Source: Hexactinellida sp. DTS-2022 (taxonomy: Eukaryota; Porifera; Hexactinellida). From it: 64,000 nucleotides of DNA. The translations under genes and the position numbers were made by a program. The notes below the pieces were generated by a model. That model did not search any database. It was not told the origin of the DNA and saw only the letters and a list, made by a program, of their open reading frames with translations. Below, piece after piece: positions 1-10,275 of this stretch (positions within the stretch are counted from its first letter, which is position 1; each line of letters starts with the position of its first letter). Location: assembly GCA_028753945.1 (NCBI GenBank), contig JAPNXP010000003.1:3472001-3536000 (forward strand), written 5' to 3'.

Positions 1-1125
1 TAGTGCATTGCATGCGTGCTTAACACTAGTAAATGTTTGTTTGCTCAATTTTCCTAGTTTCCCAGGTAACGCTTCCCAAGCATCTAACCAAAATGCTAAA
101 CGAGTCAAGTATAAGAATCTTTTATCATTAAGGATCAAAGGGTTCGAGAGGCTATCGTTTAAACGGATACCCTTAAACGGTGTATTAATGTTGAATATTT
201 TCCATAATGAAAGAAGGATACATATGAAGTCAGAAGTATTTTTACGATATTCAGGTAACCGAGATTCGTCTCGAATTCTTAGAGCAGCTAGTGTTAATTC
301 GTTAACGACCTTCAGAACCAATTTGACATTTTGTCGTTCTATAGCAGAAGGAAAACAAGCTTTCATGGTAAGATGGGGGGCTAGTTTAGCTAAACTTTGA
401 CTTTCCGAGTTATAAAGAAGACGTATATCTTGGAAGCAAGCTGAATGGACTTTAAGAGGATATTGGCAATAATCAACTGCAAAATTTTCGAGATTTGGAT
501 ATTGAAATGTTTTCTCAAAATCTTTCTGATTTAGCCAATTGTTGCGAATACTCTTCAATATATGAACAAAGTCAAACGTAAGGAATAGAATTCTGTGATT
601 GTCAACAGGGTGAGGCACTTTAATCTCCAGCTTATTATTGAGAGAAAACAATTTAAAGAGATTAACGTTCAACGGGTAGTTATCAGTTGCTATAACTTGA
701 ACGCTCAAACCACAATCCTCAATATCGATAATGCAAGATTTTATGATAGGAAATATTTTTTCGGCAGAGATAGATGCGCATGGTAGCAAACGAGAAATAC
801 AAGACCACTTTTTATGAAGACTGGATACCATAACTGCGAAAACTGTTCTCGTTGGATCTTCAGGATTTAAGTTTGGGCCATATACCTTTCCACCTTTGTA
901 AGATATTTCCGATTTGACATGTATCTCATCCATTTGAATAATTACATTCCGTTCCTGAGGAGTAAAGGACGAAGTAGCCTGTCTAAGATATGCACAAAAA
1001 TCATTTTCGAGGCCAAAAGAAGAATATAGCTTCTCCAATGTATGAACGTGTGGTAGAGATAGACAGTCTAAACCTTGAAGATATCTATAGCTAGCAGGAG
1101 ATATGAGATGAGTTTTAATAGCCAT
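1..1125 (-). CDS. P-element/THAP9-type transposase, catalytic part (partial at window edge)
   Basis: Reading leftwards from an ATG at 1125, 375 codons are open without a stop to the window edge. The protein fits the RNase H-like core of P-element/THAP9 transposases. A first acidic motif QMDEIHVK puts Asp at about residue 66. A second motif ATDNYPLN puts Asp at about 148. FDFVHILKSIRN (about 184-195) matches the D-x2-H...RN signature of the insertion domain that binds GTP in P elements. The third acidic residue would lie beyond the window. The frame stays open upstream of the ATG and overlaps the end of the THAP reading frame, one frame off, so both probably belonged to one transposase. Role: cut-and-paste transposition in the nucleus. 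Absence of stops suggests recent activity or constraint. The family call is firm; intactness cannot be judged from here. Confidence 0.85.
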   Translation of the reverse strand, partial: MAIKTHLISPASYRYLQGLDCLSLPHVHTLEKLYSSFGLENDFCAYLRQATSSFTPQERNVIIQMDEIHVKSEISYKGGKVYGPNLNPEDPTRTVFAVMVSSLHKKWSCISRLLPCASISAEKIFPIIKSCIIDIEDCGLSVQVIATDNYPLNVNLFKLFSLNNKLEIKVPHPVDNHRILFLTFDFVHILKSIRNNWLNQKDFEKTFQYPNLENFAVDYCQYPLKVHSACFQDIRLLYNSESQSLAKLAPHLTMKACFPSAIERQNVKLVLKVVNELTLAALRIRDESRLPEYRKNTSDFICILLSLWKIFNINTPFKGIRLNDSLSNPLILNDKRFLYLTRLAFWLDAWEALPGKLGKLSKQTFTSVKHACNAL

Positions 1126-1136
1126 TATTTGTGTAA

Positions 1137-2021
1137 TTACATTATACCTTCGTCTGTTTTTGGGATAAGTGTATTTTCTAACTGACAAATGATAAATTGA
1201 AGCTTTTCTAAATCGGAAGAATGTATTTCAACCCCGTCATTTTGTTTTATATCAGAAATTGCCTCAATAATGTGTTCTTTGGCTCGATGTATATGATATT
1301 CATGACAGTTGTTAATATACTTAGAGGTGTATTTCGAGGATATTTCGCAAAGAATTGATTCAATTTCTCGGATATCAGTTATTGAGTTGGCAGTAATAGA
1401 AATATTTTGTCCATTCGCAAAAGCATTTGCGGATAGAAAACAATTAATTTCAAGATAGAGGTCGACTGATATATTCCGTTCTATCAGACTGGGGAGAATA
1501 AATGTGGCAAGATTATCACGGTACCATACTAACCAATTATTAGGTAAAGAAACGAGAGTCAACTTATCTTTTAGATCCTGTAGAGTATTGATCTTGTACT
1601 TATATGTTTCCTCTGTCTCAGTAATCAAACTCATCTGTATGGTTTTATTCAGCAATTCCTCTTCCTTTGAGTCGTATGACAAGCGAGTCCGCTTCGTTTT
1701 CGATGTTGTTGAATAATAAGATGGACATCCAGGCAGCAAACATGGAACAGCGCCTTCTCTCAACTTAGGCCTGTCACGAGATACTTCTGTGAACGTTCCG
1801 TCTCCTTTGGGTACTTTATGCGTCGCTTCTATGTCTTCTTCCCTGAAATGTTTAATACACACTCGCACTACCTTCATGTCAGCAATATCATCACGACGTA
1901 GAGCCCGGATCCAAGCTTGTTTCAGTTCAGGTGGATTTGTTGGCATTTTGAAAACGGTAACTCGGTCGTCTGACTCGTAGTAGTTACTCTGGCAGCCCGG
2001 AGCTGAACAACTGTTCGGCAT
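1137..2021 (-). CDS. THAP zinc-finger N-terminal part of the P-element transposase
   Basis: This 294-residue frame begins with a THAP domain, the C2CH zinc-binding DNA-recognition module: Cys5, Cys10, Cys55 and His58, with conserved Trp37, the FKMP proline and a GAVP box near residue 91. After a basic linker comes a region rich in leucine and tryptophan (LPNNWLVWYRDN), like the N-terminal portion of THAP9-like transposases. It stops at 1137, just 11 bases before the ATG of the catalytic frame. The two frames overlap out of register, so a small indel or an unseen splice separates DNA binding from catalysis. In a working element the THAP finger would bind subterminal sites. A domesticated THAP gene is possible, but the adjacent transposase core makes a transposon more likely. 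Confidence 0.85.
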   Translation of the reverse strand: MPNSCSAPGCQSNYYESDDRVTVFKMPTNPPELKQAWIRALRRDDIADMKVVRVCIKHFREEDIEATHKVPKGDGTFTEVSRDRPKLREGAVPCLLPGCPSYYSTTSKTKRTRLSYDSKEEELLNKTIQMSLITETEETYKYKINTLQDLKDKLTLVSLPNNWLVWYRDNLATFILPSLIERNISVDLYLEINCFLSANAFANGQNISITANSITDIREIESILCEISSKYTSKYINNCHEYHIHRAKEHIIEAISDIKQNDGVEIHSSDLEKLQFIICQLENTLIPKTDEGIM

Positions 2022-2264
2022 CTTGAACGTAAGAATTAGTATCTAATAGTTAGGAACCCAAAAGACTAATAATAGTAGGGAACAAGATAAAAATATGTAT
2101 TATGCGCGTATATAATAGTATAATTATAAAGATAGGCATGTGAACAATTAATGAAACAAAGATTGCTAAAAATTATGGTTGGTTATAAATGCCCACTTAC
2201 TACTGCATCCCTGGTACTATATTTCAACTTTACTGTCTGGCCTTTTATAGAGTAGGCTATGATA
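2022..2264. other. AT-rich stretch upstream of the THAP frame
   Basis: No coding frame is recognisable. It presumably holds the 5' untranslated part and one terminus of the P element, but no inverted terminal repeat or target duplication could be identified because the other end lies outside the window. Confidence 0.4.
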
Positions 2265-3022
2265 TATCTATACGTGATCTACGTTATAATAAGGCCTATT
2301 CACTGTTATCAAAATGTGGACTATGGATACTGTCGAAGGCCATTGTAAAATAGAGGGGACTACTTTATCTCAATTATTCGTAATGGTAGACCTGAATATG
2401 TTTGTAAGTATATGGGAACATCCGAATATGATATATAGAACCTTTCAGAATTGAAATATGTAATCATTTGATGACGTAATCGTCAATTTTCGTTCGAATT
2501 ATCATGTTTTTAAAGCCCTGTTTTAACACAGTTAAACGCGTTATATACGTTCAACATTGGTACATGATGATACCCAGACCTAGTTAAATAAAATATATCA
2601 AAATTATAATAGGAATGTTGTCACATTCCTCGGTTGTCAGGCAAATGTATATTTCCTAAATGAGCCATAACACCAAAACTATAACTGTTATGTAAACTAG
2701 ACTACGCCTCATCTATCCGCAATAGGTGACTTCCTATTCATCGATAGTACATTTTCTATACCTTACTTTGATACTTTTTGAGTTTATGAGATAATTAACT
2801 CGTATTCCGTAAATGGTACTGAGCTCATAAACTCAAAAAGAAAGGTTCTATATATCATATTCGGATGTTCCCATATAGTTACAAACATATTCAGGTCTAC
2901 CATTACGAATAATTGAGATAAAGTAGTCCCCTCTATTTTACAATGGCCTTCGACAGTATCCATAGTCCACATTTTGATAACAGTGAATAGGCCTTATTAT
3001 AACGTAGGTCACGATCTATCTA
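2265..3022. mobile_element. Non-autonomous element with about 180-bp inverted repeats
   Basis: The left arm (about 2265-2446) and right arm (about 2840-3022) are inverted copies with few differences. Both contain the segment reading from ACGTTATAATAAGGCC to the GGAACATCCGAATATG region. The loop carries a smaller palindrome (2775-2790 with 2824-2839). No transposase is encoded; the 62-residue frame in the right arm lies within the repeat and resembles nothing known. A partial relative of the right arm occurs at about 7320-7537. No target duplication was identified, so the superfamily is unknown. Confidence 0.6.
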
Positions 3023-3037
3023 TCTATATATTAAAAG

Positions 3038-3464
3038 GATTGCCAGTCAACTCGTACCTATTTCAACTCGTACCATACATCAACTCGTCCCAAATATCAA
3101 CTCGTCCCAAATATCAACTCGTCCCAGTCAACTCGTACCTGGTCAACTCGCCCCAAATATCAACTCGTTCCTAATCAACTCGTCCCAAATACCAACTTGT
3201 ATTTGTACTATGTCTTGGTCAACAGGGGCTTGGCTTAGTTAACTAAATTGTTTCTCATCATTATATAAAAACGATCTCATTATTTAATATTTATATCAAG
3301 TTATTTATTAATCAAATGGGGAATAAGTTGATGAACAAGGTTGTTAAAGAATAGGTACGTGTAAGAGTTGCCTAAAATACTGGGACGAGTTGACATAAAA
3401 AATAGGTACGAGTTGACCAAATAATTATGGACGAGTTGAAATAGGTACGAGTTGACTGGCTCCC
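3038..3464. mobile_element. MULE-type MITE whose inverted ends are tandem arrays
   Basis: The element has a perfect 9-bp target duplication TATTAAAAG (3029-3037 and 3465-3473), as expected for Mutator-like elements. Both ends share the inverted sequence GCCAGTCAACTCGTACC and continue inward as irregular tandem copies of TCAACTCGT-C/A-CC on the left and its complement on the right. No protein is encoded. It is inserted just inside the 5' end of the Helitron-like copy A. Confidence 0.85.
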
Positions 3465-3494
3465 TATTAAAAGAGGAATTGTTGTGTCAACTTG

Positions 3495-3538
3495 TGTGTG
3501 TGTGTGTGTGTGTTTGTTTGTTTGTTTGTTTGTTTGTC
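3495..3538. repeat. (TG)n-(TTTG)n microsatellite
   Basis: Simple repeat of TG followed by TTTG units; this leader recurs at the 5' side of the Helitron-like copies. A 67-residue frame through it (MCVCVCV...) is an artefact. Confidence 0.9.
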
Positions 3539-4161
3539 CAGAATTAATTGGAAAGACTACGAGTCCCAGAAAGCTGAAAATCTGTATACAGGGGTAATTT
3601 TGTACTGCGACAACGATCTATTGGTTTTTGAAGAGAAATATTCACATTTGAAGGTGACAAAATATGTTGGCCAATTAAATTCGAGGGTTTGTTAGTATGG
3701 ATTAGCAGATTTCATAAATTAGTATAAATAGATTGTGCATACAGTCGAAATCGGGGTTTTTTGCCACGGGTTTTTTTGCCTCCTTTTGTCGTGCATTTTG
3801 GGGGGCAAAAAACCCGATTTCGACTGTGATAGAAATATTTTCTGAGGCTCCAATTTGATTGATTGAAAATTAATTTATTTAACCAATCAATCATTTGTCT
3901 ATTCTATTGCCTGTTTTCTTTTAGTATTATTTTGATTCGAGCTTTCTTATAGCTTATCGTGCAACTGAAATTTATTGAGCTATTAAAACTCATTATTAAT
4001 GTGATTGCTTTGGGGAGGGAAAGGCCGCGAAGCGGCCGTTAATTGTATCGCGTAGTGCCTAACACGAGCCTAACACGATTAATTAACTCGGAACATACAA
4101 ACAAATATTTATATATATACACAAATAAAGGTTTGTGGTTTTATAGTACGTATAGATAATT

Positions 4162-4478
4162 CCACTCAAACCTCCGATATCCGGACCTTCCAGACCCGGG
4201 CACCTCCCTCAATCGGGCTCACTTATTGGTGTAAAGGCAAACTAAATATGTATTCATATAAGCAATAATGGAGTTAAATGACAAAAACAATAACAAATGC
4301 AAATTGTATTATCCACAACCCCGTTAACAACATCGTTTTTGATTTTTTAATGAATCTAGAAAATATCAATTAGACACTTTGAAATTGCACACGCACTAGC
4401 TATTGTAACTCTGAAATCCCGCAAATTCTCAGTTACGGACACCCTCCGGGGACATGCCCGGATAAGGGAGGTCGAGTG
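4162..4478. mobile_element. Tc1/mariner- or pogo-like MITE
   Basis: Imperfect inverted ends: CACTCAAACCTCCGATATCC on the left, and on the right the complement of CACTCGACCTCCCTTATCC. The left flank reads TAATT and the right flank TAATTA, consistent with a TA-centred target. No coding sequence. Confidence 0.55.
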
Positions 4479-4897
4479 TAATTAGGAAGCCGTAGGCTAG
4501 AAATAAGCGCGTCACCAGTCCTAATGTATTGACAAGTTTACAAATCATTCAATTTATTCAGAGCATCGCATAGCAGTTTTATTGAAATTCGACTACATAT
4601 ACCAGTGTAAAATCGGTAATGGGGATTTTCAAGCAAAATCGGGATGGTTGGACAATGTATATAAATTCTATTTTCAGGACAAACTAACACCATATCAATA
4701 GCCAATCGAACTTTATAGCGAAAAATAGAAAAAACATTTCGGCCTTCTATGTTTTTGGCTTTCTCAGTGGCATACCAGCCCCTGTATTAAGTGGGTCACA
4801 ATAATAAAGTGTCACTATGTTAAGATGCCTATATTGAATTTGAATATTTTCGATACTTATAGTAAATGGGAATCTAACTATAGCTCGTAGCTGCATC

Positions 4898-5111
4898 CAG
4901 GCTTTCATCCAGGAAATATTTACCGCGCTCCTAGATTTAGTTTGAGCTCGTTCAGTTTTCATTTTGTACGCCTAGATTAGTCATCTTGTATTAAGTCTAT
5001 GGGAGCAGCTCTCGAAAATGTAGGCCTAGACTCGATTTTTGTACGCCTAGATTAAAATCCTGCCAAATAACGCTCCTTTAGGCGCGCCCAGCACGCCTGG
5101 ATAACACCCTG
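4898..5111. mobile_element. hAT MITE, 'CAGGGTTTCATCC' family, copy 1
   Basis: Starts CAGGCTTTCATCCAGG and ends CCTGGATAACACCCTG. An exact 8-bp duplication GCTGCATC flanks it (4890-4897 and 5112-5119). The interior contains GCGCGCC-type segments and the 'TCTATGGGAGCA...CTCTCGA' core shared with the copies at 10078, 18855 and 22490. Confidence 0.88.
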
Positions 5112-5439
5112 GCTGCATCTAACGGACAGGTACTTAGAGTGTCCTATCCCAATATTTTTGGGGGGCTTTATCACACAATGATAAGATGAAAAGAACTGAA
5201 GCTGCTGAAAAGCAATCGAGTATGGCTGATAGGATGACGATTTGAAACATAATATAACTTTCAACAAACAAATAATGGTGCAAAAACAGTCGTCAACAGG
5301 AATAAGACATTATGACAAAATATCGGTCAAGTATTACAAACTACAAAGTTTAATTCCTTAGCCATAAGGCCGAATGGAATTCCGAAAAATACAAACATGT
5401 TTCTATTTTCTCTCATATTCGTATTAACGAGGTTATACA

Positions 5440-5850
5440 GTTAGCAAATTAATGAAAATTCAGAATGAACCTAGAAGTTAGCTTCCAACAGGTATTGTAG
5501 GTAAACAAGTATGCTAATTTCGAAGTTCGCATTTATAAATTTCTAATATGAATAATTATTGTTGTTGTTTACAAAAAGAGGTAACAAATTAATTAAATTC
5601 AAAATCAACCTAGAAATTGGGTTTCAACTGGTATTATAGGTAAACAAATAATCTAAACACGAATTTCGCATTCATAAATTTACAATATGAATATTTATTG
5701 TTGATGTTGTTTACCAAAAAAGGTACACAATTTAACGAAAATTCAAAATCAACATAGAAATTAGCTTTCAAGGGATATTATTGGTAACAAGTTTGACCTA
5801 TGGTGGAAAGGGTGAGGTGTAAGGCCGCATAGCGGTCGTTAACTTGAGGT
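5440..5850 (+). repeat. Helitron-like element, partial copy B (tandem monomers and 3' part)
   Basis: Three degenerate copies of a ~140-bp monomer (AATTCA...CCTAGAAGTTAGC...GGTAAACAAGTATG...TTGTTGTTGTTTAC) are followed by the AAGGCCGCATAGCGGTCGTT hairpin. The same monomers occur at 9130-9770 and 27057-27450. The 5' end is absent. Confidence 0.6.
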
Positions 5851-5934
5851 GCAATCCATACCGTACCGATCCGTATTCGTATTAACGAGGTTCTACTGTA
5901 TATACTTTGTTCGAGGTCAAAATAAAATCTATAG

Positions 5935-6402
5935 TAAAACCTGTCATCCACGAATATGGACCTTTATGGAATCAATTAATCATATAATAGAGGGCACTGA
6001 TAATGACATTGGTAGATTACGCGAGGGAAGGTAAATCAGTAGGCCAAGGAAGAAGAAGGACTTAAAACACGATAAAGATAGGATGAAATGTAAACAGAAA
6101 CTCAAAGATGGAGTATACAATCCATTAGAATTTCTGAAAGCTATGAGCTATACAATAGGCAATGTTGTGAGTACTCAAGATGCATTCTCAAGTAGTTCTG
6201 AAGATGAAGGTGAGAGCGATGATGCTCCAACAATGGGGAACCAATGTATTGTATGTCTTGGACCACGACTGGAAACTTGGGTATTTATGCCATGCAGGCA
6301 TGCAAATTGTTGCTCTGATTGCTGCTAAGAGATAGAGAATCTAGCACAAACTTGCCCTGTGTGCCGCTCCACCATTGATTCAATTTTCAAGATATACAAT
6401 TA
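5935..6402 (+). pseudogene. MULE transposase C-terminus with IAP-type RING (MULE-1 remnant)
   Basis: Short frames reproduce the C-terminus of the whole MULE at 24 kb: HPRIWTFMESINHIIEG matches HPNIWKFLSSLENIMTD, and YNPLEFLKAMSYTIG matches YTPIQYLKCISSTIG. A serine/acidic linker follows, then a RING finger: CIVC, CRHANCC, C, a stop, then CPVCR. The RING spacing and the KIYN ending look like the IAP/MDM2 class of E3 ligases. At least two in-frame stops show that it is dead. The 31-bp array to its right is the matching transposon end. Confidence 0.75.
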
Positions 6403-6587
6403 ATCATACTCCATACACGGGATACACCTACTTCATTTCCTTCGTATTTCTCTGATTCAATTTTCCTTGTTTTACCTATGCATATGCATGTTAAAATAAT
6501 CAATTAAATATAATCAATTTATAAAATAAAGTACGGACAATTGTTCCAAAATTCCATACATTAAAAAAACAATCCTATATAAAAAAT

Positions 6588-7319
6588 ATCAGTACATTCT
6601 CGGACAAGTGACAACATACTGAAAAACGATTCGGACAAGTGACAACATACTGAAAAACGATTCGGACAAGTGACAGTATACTGAAAAACGATTCGGACAA
6701 GTGACAACATACTGAAAAACGATTCGGACAAGTGACAGCATACTGAAAAACGATTCGGACAAGTGACAACATACTGAAAAACGATTCGGACAAGTGACAA
6801 CATACTGAAAAACTATTCGGACAAGTGACAACATACTGAAAAACGATTCGGACAAGTGACAACATGCTAAAAAACGATTCGGACAAGTGACAACCAGGGG
6901 CGTCGGAAGCGTGAAAGCGGGGAGGGGGCAATCAGAATTTAGAGGGGGCACAGACAAAAAGCTAATTCTTAGTAGTATAAAACCCAACGTGATTTTAGGT
7001 CTTTTTTGATAGTTTCACTTCGGATAAGAGCAGAGTATCATGACATTTGAACTCATGTGTATCATTGGTGTTGTTATTTCATCTATTTGGACTGGGAAAG
7101 GGGGCACAGGTGAGGGGGGCACCGAGATTTTTGAGGGGGGCACGTGCCCCCCCTTCTGACGCCCCTGGTGACAACATACTGAAAAACGATTCGGACAAGT
7201 GACAACATGCTAAAAAACGATTCGGACAAGTGACAACATACTGAAAAACTATTCGGACAAGTGAAGGTCCCACATTTTCGGACAAACGACAACATCAAAT
7301 TCGGACAAATGCAGGCACC
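6588..7319. repeat. 31-bp tandem array forming the right terminus of MULE-1
   Basis: About ten near-identical 31-bp units (complement TGTCACTTGTCCGAATCGTT then TTTCAGTATGT) lie at 6590-6894. About three more lie after a nested MITE (7168-7262), followed by degenerate units to about 7319. Read inward from 7319, the end starts GGTGCCTGCATTTGTCCGAA, close to the left end of the MULE-3 remnant at 44070 (GGGGGAGTTGCATTTGTCAG). This identifies the array as a transposon terminus, not a host satellite. Minus-strand frames of 80-132 residues through it are repeat artefacts. Confidence 0.75.
6895..7167. mobile_element. hAT MITE inside the 31-bp array
   Basis: Ends CAGGGGCGTCGGAAG and CTTCTGACGCCCCTG are inverted repeats. 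The exact 8-bp duplication GTGACAAC (6887-6894 and 7168-7175) is part of the array unit, so the insertion split a pre-existing array. Confidence 0.92.
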
Positions 7320-7537
7320 TCAGTTAATTATCTCATAAAATCAAAAAGTAATTTAAAGGTGCTATGTATACCTTGATATCATGTTCGGATGTTCCCATAT
7401 AGTTACAAGTTATATTTCAGGTCTACCATTACTAATAGTCGAGATAAAAAAGTACCCTCTATTTTACAATGGACTTCGAAATCATCCATGGTCCAATTTT
7501 TTAAAGTCGTGAATTGGCCTTATATAACGAAGGTCAC
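7320..7537. repeat. Partial copy of the 2265-3022 inverted-repeat element
   Basis: The order of segments (TTATGAGA-like start, TTCGGATGTTCCCATATAGTTA, GGTCTACCATTAC, CTCTATTTTACAATGG, then CCTTATATAACG) follows the right arm of the earlier element with moderate divergence. It ends where the large palindrome begins. Confidence 0.6.
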
Positions 7538-7721
7538 GCGTAGGCCTAAAACAGAATTGTTACTCATTGATATCCCGTAATCCGCTATTGCTAGACAAAG
7601 GAAATGTATTATTGTCGTATAGGAAGTCATATTTTGGGAGTCCAACGGTCATATTGGTTTATCGAAAATATTTGTGGAATGTAAGTTATGCGATGTTCAC
7701 ACCTTTCCATATATGGTAATA

Positions 7722-7821
7722 CAGTAGATGTCGGATATAAGCACACCGGTTATAAGAACATATCGGAAATAAGCACCTTAAGTGCAGTTCCCGACGATGT
7801 GCTTATAACCTGCATCCACTG
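7722..7821. mobile_element. 100-bp TA-target MITE (Tc1/mariner/pogo type)
   Basis: Inverted ends CAGTAGATGTCGGATATAAG and the complement of CAGTGGATGCAGGTTATAAG are flanked by TA on both sides (7720-7721 and 7822-7823). The opposite palindrome arm near 8905-8915 reads through the site without the insert. Confidence 0.9.
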
Positions 7822-7973
7822 TATTGTTAAAATCTCGAGATTAGTTAACTTTATCCATATGAAATTTATTATTGGTGAATGGGAAATGGGAATTCATATT
7901 AGGGACTCAGATCACATTGATTTACCTAAGGCGTTCCCCTTAGCCTATATTATTATTTTGGCACTCTCCACAG

Positions 7974-8404
7974 CAGTGGCGGCGCCAGCATTTTTAATCA
8001 GGGGGGGGGGGGCTCTGGGGGGGCAGGGGAATTTCAGGGGGAGCACATTTAATCTATATTTTTTAATGCTCCATTACAAGAATATAGTATTAAGTTTAAG
8101 AAATCCATCAAATTTATAGTAATAAAGAGCTACAGGCCTACAACAGAGGAGGGAATTGTCGATTGGTACAGCGGTGAAGGCATTTAGGAATACTTGAAAA
8201 TTTAATGTATACGTATGCTTTCATTTTTTAGTTATTCATTCTAATTCAAAGGTACAGGGACAACAAATGTAATTTCTATATTACAACCTCGTACAGAGGT
8301 TGTAACATCCTTATGAGGATGATATTCTATTGCAGCCCCAGGGGGGCTCACCCGAAAATAGGGGGGGCTCGAGCCCCCCTGTCCCCCCCCTGGTGCCGCC
8401 TCTG
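7974..8404. mobile_element. hAT MITE, 431 bp, in the left palindrome arm
   Basis: Ends CAGTGGCGGCGCCAGC and GGTGCCGCCTCTG; exact 8-bp duplication CTCCACAG (7966-7973 and 8405-8412). G-rich and C-rich runs lie just inside the ends. The unoccupied site is in the other arm near 8750-8760. Confidence 0.92.
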
Positions 8405-9124
8405 CTCCACAGGAGGATTGCCCCGACCCTGTTTTGTAGTTTAGCTAATTCTTACCTATCAGATATCTGTAATTATGTTGTTTTATTAAAAAATCTTGAT
8501 AAGTTTCTTTCAATTCTATTCCTTTTTATTCTGACTAATCCTAATGATTATGATTAATAAATTCAGAGTATGGGATTATGTATGGGATTATTTATTATCT
8601 GAATTTATTTATCATAATCATTAGGATTAGTCAGAATAAAAAGGAATAGATTTGAAAGAAACTTATCAAGATTTTTTAATAAAACAACATAATTACAGAT
8701 ATCTGATAGGTAAGAATTAGCCAAACTACAAAACAGGGTCGGGGCAACCATCCTGTGGAGAGTGCCAAAATAATAATATAGGCTAAGGGGAACGCCTTAG
8801 GTAAATCAATGTGATCTACTGAGTCCCTAATATGAATTCCCATTTCCCATTCACCAATAATAAATTTCATATGTATAAAGTTAACTAATCTCGAGATTTT
8901 AACAATATTACCAATATGAAAAGGTGTGAACATCGCATAACTTACATTCCACAAATATTTTCGATAAACCAATATGACCGTTGGACTCCCAAAATATGAC
9001 TTCCTATACGACAATAATACATTTCCTGTATCTAGCATTAGCGGATTACGGGATATCAATAAGTAACAATACTGGTTTAGGCCTACGCTAATTTTACCGT
9101 AAAACGAAGTTTACAGTCCCTATA

Positions 9125-9890
9125 TTAAAGAAGTCCCTGCCTAAACAAAGATTCATATTATAAATTATGAATGCGAAATTCGTGTTCAGCATACTTGTTT
9201 ATATATAATACCCGTTGAATGCTAACTTCTAGGTTGAATTTGAATTTTCATTAATTTGTTTACCTAAACAAATATTCATATTAGAAATTTATGAATGCGA
9301 AATTGGTGTTCATCATACTTGTTTACATATAATATCCCTCGAAAGCTAACTTCTAGGTTGATTTTGAATTTTCATTAATTTGTTTACCTATTTTTGTAAA
9401 GAACAACAATAAATATTCATAATATAAATTTTTTAATGCGAAATTCGTGTTCAGCATACTTGTTAACCACTAATACCGTTGAAAGTTAACTTCTACACGT
9501 ATGTTCATTTTGAATTTTAATTCATTTGTTTACCTAAACAAAGATTCATATTGGAAATTTATGAATGCGAAATTCGTGTTCAGCATAATTGTTTACCTAT
9601 AATACCCGTTGAAAGCAAACTTCTAGGTTGATTTTAAATTTTCATTAATTTGTTAACTATTTGTGTAAACAACAACAACAAATATTCATATTATAAATTT
9701 ATAAATGCGAAATTCGTGTTCAGCATACTTGTTTACCTATTATAACATTTGGAAGTTAGTTTATATCTCATTTATAAATGCGGTTTTTATATCCCCATCA
9801 ATTTACTACAATCCGGACAAACAAACACACAACAATCGAGTTTTAATAATATATATATATATAATATACTATAGATAGATAGATAGATAG
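9125..9890 (-). repeat. Helitron-like element, copy C (reverse orientation)
   Basis: About five monomers of the ~140-bp repeat lie at 9130-9770. They are followed by the complement of the family leader (ATCCGGACAAACAAACACAC, ACAACAATCGAG) and a (TA)n/(TAGA)n end. The hairpin-bearing 3' end is missing on the left. Confidence 0.65.
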
Positions 9891-10069
9891 ATAACACATC
9901 ATGGAACGTATTTGTGAAAATTATCAATTTGTATGCACATACTTACGTATTAAGGTGTAATGAATAAACAATGTATCAGATAATTTAGCTAAATAAGTGC
10001 ATTATTGTTACCCCAAAAATCAGATCAAACATATAATGTTGAAAAATATGGGACCAAATTTGGGTAATA
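9891..10069. other. AT-rich repeat shared with 35.5 kb
   Basis: The segment GTGTAATGAATAAACAATGT closely matches 35548-35575, and GTGAAAATTATCAATTT is the complement of a segment near 35685. It is part of an unclassified dispersed repeat continuing to about 11440. No coding signal. Confidence 0.4.
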
Positions 10070-10077
10070 CTTGTAAC

Positions 10078-10267
10078 CAGGGTTTCATCCGGGTGTGCGC
10101 GAGCCACCAGGCGCGTGATTGTAAATGAAACTTGTCTAGACGCGCAAAAATCGAGAGATGTTCCACTTAACGCAATACAAATTGAATATTTTAGGCGTTT
10201 TAGGCGGATGTTTTCGAGCTGAAACTTAATTTATGCGAGCAGAAAAATTTGCCTGGATGAAACCTTG
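10078..10267. mobile_element. hAT MITE, 'CAGGGTTTCATCC' family, copy 2
   Basis: Starts CAGGGTTTCATCCGGG, ends CCTGGATGAAACCTTG, with an exact 8-bp duplication CTTGTAAC (10070-10077 and 10268-10275). Confidence 0.93.
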
Positions 10268-10275
10268 CTTGTAAC

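Larger units (their letters stand above)
3022..4078 (+). mobile_element. Helitron-like non-autonomous element, copy A
   Basis: It starts with the shared 5' motif (TCTATATATTAAAA), resumes after a nested insertion with the TTGTTGTG...(TG)n...TTTGTCC leader, and carries the shared 3' segment with the GGCCGCGAAGCGGCC hairpin (4023-4037). The last tens of bases of the family end are missing. The interior (3540-4000) shows no protein match. Family membership rests on copies at 26899-27609, 28411-28775 and 34744-35941. Confidence 0.55.
7538..9087. repeat. Large palindrome with 488-bp arms and a 32-bp loop
   Basis: The right arm 8599-9087 (489 bp) is the reverse complement of 7538-8566 once two insertions (100 bp + TA, and 431 bp + 8 bp) are subtracted, leaving 488 bp. 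The loop is 8567-8598. Arms differ at only scattered positions. No transposase is visible. Frames of 127-143 residues inside it mirror each other and are palindrome artefacts. It may be a foldback-type element or an inverted duplication. Confidence 0.85.

Noticed and set aside
3492-3695. 67-codon frame starting MCVCVCVFVC
   Set aside because: Begins in a TG/TTTG microsatellite; no recognisable domain.
6561-6987. Three overlapping minus-strand frames of 80-132 codons (MLSLVRIVFQY repeats)
   Set aside because: They are the same 31-bp repeat read in three frames; 31 is not a multiple of 3, so each frame drifts through the others.
6588-7262. CRISPR-like array of regular 31-bp repeats
   Set aside because: Units are contiguous without unique spacers, in an animal genome, and are homologous to a MULE terminus.
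7688-9059. 143- and 127-codon frames
   Set aside because: Mirrored frames in the 7.5-9.1 kb palindrome, partly running through MITE ends.
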